Part shown: piece by piece, positions 5,069-7,422 of the stretch | Layout: every line of letters begins with the position of its first letter | Numbering within the stretch: position 1 is the stretch's first letter | NCBI GenBank assembly: GCA_018700655.1 | Contig: JABIUG010000097.1 | Span: 1-7,422, forward strand | Direction of reading: 5' to 3' | Source of the DNA: Rhodospirillaceae bacterium | GTDB taxonomy: Bacteria; Pseudomonadota; Alphaproteobacteria; SP197 | Length of the DNA stretch: 7,422 nucleotides | Notes under the pieces: generated by a model | Seen by the model: the letters and a program-made list of their open reading frames with translations, nothing else | Told to the model about the DNA's origin: nothing | Databases searched by the model: none | Position numbers and translations under genes: made by a program

Positions 5069-6019
5069 ATGACGATCGCCAACCTTCCGCTCAACGCCTT
5101 GCGTGCCTTTGAAGCTGCAGGCCGTCAGCTGAGTTTCAGCAAGGCGGCAGAAGAGCTCAATGTCACCGCCGCTGCCGTCAGCCATCAGGTCCGTGGACTT
5201 GAGGAGCGTTTGGGGCATGAGCTGTTCCGCCGCCGCCACCGTGCCCTTGAGCTCACGGCTGCTGGTCACCTGCTCCTGCCTGGCCTTGCCGAGGGGCTTT
5301 CAACGCTGGACCGTTCGGTGGCGCGCCTGTCGATGCTCGACAATGAATCGCGCCTTGTCATTACCGCCGACCCGACTCTCGCGGCCAAGTGGCTTATTCC
5401 CAACCTTCAGGCGTTTCAGGACTCCTATCCCGATCTCGATCTGCACCTCTCGACTTCATCGAGCGTGATCGATCTGCAGCAGCAGAAGGCCGACATCGCC
5501 TTGCGCTATGGCGCGGGAAACTACGAGGGGCTGCATGTCGAAGCACTCTCCCAGGACTACATGACGCCGGTTTGCAGTCCTTCTCTGATGAAGGGCGAGT
5601 ATCCGCTGCGTAAACCCGAAGATCTCGCGCACCACACGCTCCTTCATGATGAAAGCTGGGGTTACCTTGGCGCGGTGCCTGACTGGTCCATGTGGTTGAA
5701 GGCCGCCGGGGTCGAAGGCATCGATGTCTCGCGTGGCCCGCATTTCGATGTTGCCGTGATGGCGCTGGAAGCTGCAGCCATGGGGCGCGGGGTTGCCCTC
5801 ATGCCTCGTGCGCTGGTGATCGATGACCTTGCCTGGAAAAGGCTGGCTGCGCCTTTTGACGTCACGCTCCAGCTTGATTGCCGCGTCTACTTCGTCTGCG
5901 TTCCCCAGGCGCTTGAGAGGCCTGCTGTTGCGGCCTTTCGCGGATGGGTCAAGGAGATGGCGGCGCGGACCTATCTGCCGCCTGATACAAAACAGTCCAG
6001 TCAGGTCCAGCCGATCTGA
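5069..6019 (+). CDS. LysR-family transcriptional regulator (GcvA-like)
   Basis: This 316-residue protein opens with LPLNALRAFEAAGRQLSFSKAAEELNVTAAAVSHQVRGLE in two contiguous blocks, the hallmark N-terminus of the GcvA/AmpR-type LysR branch. The winged helix-turn-helix is at about residues 6-65, ending in ELFRRRHRALELTAAG. The effector domain includes AAKWLIPNLQAFQ, DLDLHLSTSSS, ADIALRYGAGNYEGLHVE and PVCSPSLM, all typical of GcvA relatives. An in-frame TAA at 5057 bounds the start. ATG 5069 is the only sensible start, yet it has no Shine-Dalgarno, so weak or leaderless translation is possible. It is divergent from the 54-codon gene and overlaps the FAD oxidase gene tail to tail by 19 bp. Likely targets are the small gene, itself and perhaps the oxidase. 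The effector is unknown; GcvA relatives often respond to amino acids or amines. Confidence 0.93.
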   Translation: MTIANLPLNALRAFEAAGRQLSFSKAAEELNVTAAAVSHQVRGLEERLGHELFRRRHRALELTAAGHLLLPGLAEGLSTLDRSVARLSMLDNESRLVITADPTLAAKWLIPNLQAFQDSYPDLDLHLSTSSSVIDLQQQKADIALRYGAGNYEGLHVEALSQDYMTPVCSPSLMKGEYPLRKPEDLAHHTLLHDESWGYLGAVPDWSMWLKAAGVEGIDVSRGPHFDVAVMALEAAAMGRGVALMPRALVIDDLAWKRLAAPFDVTLQLDCRVYFVCVPQALERPAVAAFRGWVKEMAARTYLPPDTKQSSQVQPI

Positions 6020-7290
6020 TCATCGCGCATGTCCTTGCGATCAAGCAGGCGTCCGGTCGACAGGAACCAGGTGATCCCGAACTGCCGGAAGGCATGATTG
6101 GGAATGATGTCGATGTCCTCGATCGGCATATCGGGCTCTTCGCCGAGCACCACCCTGGTCAGCTGCGTTCCAAACATCGAACCCATGGCGACCCCGCGAC
6201 CGTTGAAGCCGATCCCGGCATGGACATTGTTGGCCAGCTTGAACAGACGCGGTGTGTGATCCGGCGTGACGGCGACCTTGCCGCCCCAGCCATGGCTCCA
6301 GCCAATCCCTTCCAGTGCGGGGAAAATCTCGCGTGCTGTCTTCTTCAGGTGTTCGACCGATCCCGGTTCTTCGAGATTGGTGAAGTTGCCCCGGCCGCCG
6401 ATAACAAAGCGATTGTCACGATCAAGCTTGAAATAATGCAGTGCGCGGCGCGTTTCGGCGACGTGGTGTCGCCCGGGCAGGACCATGTTCAGGCGTGCTG
6501 CATCGAGCGGCTCGGATGCGGCGATAAAGGTGGTGATCGGAACCACGGTCTTTTCCAGATCAGGCCAGACCTTGTCGGCATAACCGTTTGTGCACAGGAT
6601 CACGTGCTTGGCCTCGACCTCGCCGGTGGCCGTGACGACGCGCCAGCCTGCGCCCTGTTCATGGATGCTCTGGGCGGGGCTTTGGCCATAAACCTTCGCA
6701 CCCTTGGCGATGGCGGCATGGGCCAATCCCCTGGCATAGGAGAGCGGCTGCAGATGCCCGCCGCGCGGATCGAGTATACCCAGATGATAGAGATCTGTGC
6801 CGATCAGGTCCTTGAGACCAGCACGGTCAAAGCGTTCGACCTTGACGCCAAGCTCGCCCCATTCCCTGACCCAGCCATCAAGAAAATCCCGTCCGACACG
6901 CCCGAACCCGGCATGGACAAAGCCATGGCGTTCGTGATCGCAGGCAATGCCATGACGCCCGATCAGATCGAACACCAGATCGGGCGCCTTGTTCAGCATA
7001 TCAAGCACTGTGGGCGTGCGGTTGCTGCCGTACTTGGCGGCGATTTCCGATGGCAACATGCGCCAGCCCGGATTGACCTGGCCGCCGTTGCGGCCCGAGG
7101 CACCCCAACCGGGTTCGGCCGCTTCCAGGACGATCACCGATTTACCGGCCTCGGCCAGATGAAGCGCTGTCGAGAGCCCGGTGAAGCCGCCACCGATCAC
7201 GACGACATCTCCACCGTGCCGGCCTTTCAAAGGAGGTGTCTCGGCGGCGGGAGAGGCGCTTGCGGCCCATAAGCTGTCGGGCAAGTTCAT
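6001..7290 (-). CDS. FAD-dependent amine/amino-acid oxidoreductase (DAO family, OrdL/PuuB-like)
   Basis: The protein is of DAO-superfamily type (COG0665). Near residues 30-60 it has a Rossmann motif VVVIGGGFTGLSTALHLAEAG with the ribose-binding Glu in VIVLEA. GWGASGRNGGQVNPG follows, the FAD-contact signature of the OrdL/gamma-glutamylputrescine oxidase group. Further on are LDPRGGHLQPLSYARGLA, VILCTNGYAD, a GWGGKVAVTPDHTPRL stretch and the C-terminal FAD-binding GIGFNGRGVAMGSMFG. Such enzymes oxidise secondary or primary amines, producing an aldehyde or keto acid and hydrogen peroxide or a reduced acceptor. Two ATGs are possible, 7296 and 7290. I prefer 7290 because the GGGG at 7302-7299 lies 8 nt from it but only 2 nt from the other. 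Length (429-431 residues) is normal and no signal peptide is seen. Substrate is not determinable: gamma-glutamylputrescine, sarcosine-type and other N-methyl amines are all possible. Confidence 0.92.
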   Translation of the reverse strand: MNLPDSLWAASASPAAETPPLKGRHGGDVVVIGGGFTGLSTALHLAEAGKSVIVLEAAEPGWGASGRNGGQVNPGWRMLPSEIAAKYGSNRTPTVLDMLNKAPDLVFDLIGRHGIACDHERHGFVHAGFGRVGRDFLDGWVREWGELGVKVERFDRAGLKDLIGTDLYHLGILDPRGGHLQPLSYARGLAHAAIAKGAKVYGQSPAQSIHEQGAGWRVVTATGEVEAKHVILCTNGYADKVWPDLEKTVVPITTFIAASEPLDAARLNMVLPGRHHVAETRRALHYFKLDRDNRFVIGGRGNFTNLEEPGSVEHLKKTAREIFPALEGIGWSHGWGGKVAVTPDHTPRLFKLANNVHAGIGFNGRGVAMGSMFGTQLTRVVLGEEPDMPIEDIDIIPNHAFRQFGITWFLSTGRLLDRKDMRDDQIGWT

Positions 7291-7319
7291 GTCCATTTCC
7301 CCAAGGTCTGTCGCCAGTC

Positions 7320-7337
7320 TAGAGCAGATCGCGTTCA
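7320..7337. repeat. Dispersed repeat, copy 2
   Basis: TAGAGCAGATCGCGTTCA matches 17 of 18 bases with the copy at 3242-3259. Its first eight bases are also the inverse complement of ctgctcta at 7375-7382. A small perfect stem (atcgc 7344-7348, gcgat 7351-7355) sits between them, giving a nested cruciform-like structure upstream of the FAD oxidase gene. Confidence 0.6.
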
Positions 7338-7361
7338 GTCTGCATCGCTTGCGATAGAGGC

Positions 7362-7413
7362 TTTACGCGTGAAGCTGCTCTACCTATTTGAGATAGATCA
7401 GATTCACGCGAAA
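7362..7413. repeat. Imperfect palindrome built from the same repeat family
   Basis: The arm at 7362-7385 and the reverse complement of 7391-7413 agree over about 23 bases with three mismatches and one single-base indel, around a 5-nt loop (atttg). The core is CGCGTGAA (7366-7373) against TTCACGCG (7403-7410). The right arm resembles the copy at 3242-3267 (AGATCA..TTCAC.CGAAAT). Together with the copy at 7320 this gives a cluster of three related motifs in 95 bp, reminiscent of REP or ERIC-like elements. The sequence between the oxidase start and the window edge otherwise holds no gene. Confidence 0.6.
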
Positions 7414-7422
7414 TGGTTGAAC

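Noticed and set aside
4428..5072. 214-codon plus-strand frame running past the transglutaminase end into the divergent region
   Set aside because: It crosses the transglutaminase C-terminus out of frame, the terminator and the antisense of the small gene. Its translation resembles no protein family and it has no ribosome-binding site.
6094..7272. 392-codon open frame on the plus strand opposite the FAD oxidase
   Set aside because: It is the antisense shadow of a clear DAO-family gene in GC-rich DNA. It has no recognisable domain, and the minus-strand frame has every FAD-binding motif.
1..7422. CRISPR array, tRNA, rRNA, riboswitch, phage genes or a toxin-antitoxin pair
   Set aside because: No regularly spaced direct repeats, cloverleaf sequences, conserved riboswitch cores or phage-type genes were seen. 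The 54-codon gene has no partner that would make it part of a toxin-antitoxin unit.

Overview
The window is GC-rich DNA with strongly GC-biased third codon positions. Its gene content is typical of an alphaproteobacterium with a large catabolic repertoire, probably Rhodospirillales-like or marine, though the genus cannot be told from this sequence. It carries two LysR regulators, a non-pyrrolysine MttB-family methyltransferase, a DAO/OrdL-type FAD amine oxidase, a secreted pentapeptide-repeat protein and a transglutaminase-like protein. No RNA genes or CRISPR arrays were seen.

Layout. Positions 1 to about 120 look like the terminal part of an insertion sequence (probably IS3-like). It abuts a beheaded alpha/beta hydrolase gene (to 641) exactly where the catalytic serine should be. 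A MetR-like LysR gene follows (721-1611), then an MttB-family (COG5598) methyltransferase gene whose start is fixed by a good Shine-Dalgarno at 1703 (ends 3244). A palindromic operator candidate covers the lysR stop codon between them. A dispersed palindrome-type repeat begins on the methyltransferase stop codon and recurs at the far right edge (7320-7413).

The middle holds two plus-strand genes, each apparently missing one nucleotide near its start. The first is a signal-peptide-bearing pentapeptide-repeat protein (3395-3813). The second is a transglutaminase-like cysteine hydrolase (3867-4705). In both cases the conserved N-terminus is in one frame and the remainder in another.

Convergent to the transglutaminase gene is a 54-codon gene on the minus strand (4940-4776). 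It has a textbook Shine-Dalgarno and an intrinsic terminator and matches no family I recognise. It is divergent from a GcvA-like LysR gene (5069-6019) across a 128-bp region with overlapping palindromes, the classical layout of a LysR regulator and its target. The LysR gene overlaps by 19 bp, tail to tail, with the FAD-dependent amine oxidase gene (7290-6001, minus).

How the genes may work together (inference): the MttB-family enzyme and the DAO-family oxidase both suggest use of methylated or secondary amines, each beside a LysR regulator. The corrinoid protein and reactivation factor that an MttB-type enzyme needs are not in the window. I do not see a clear new multi-gene system. The best leads are the small divergent gene, the paired frameshifts, the IS junction at the hydrolase active site and the repeat family.
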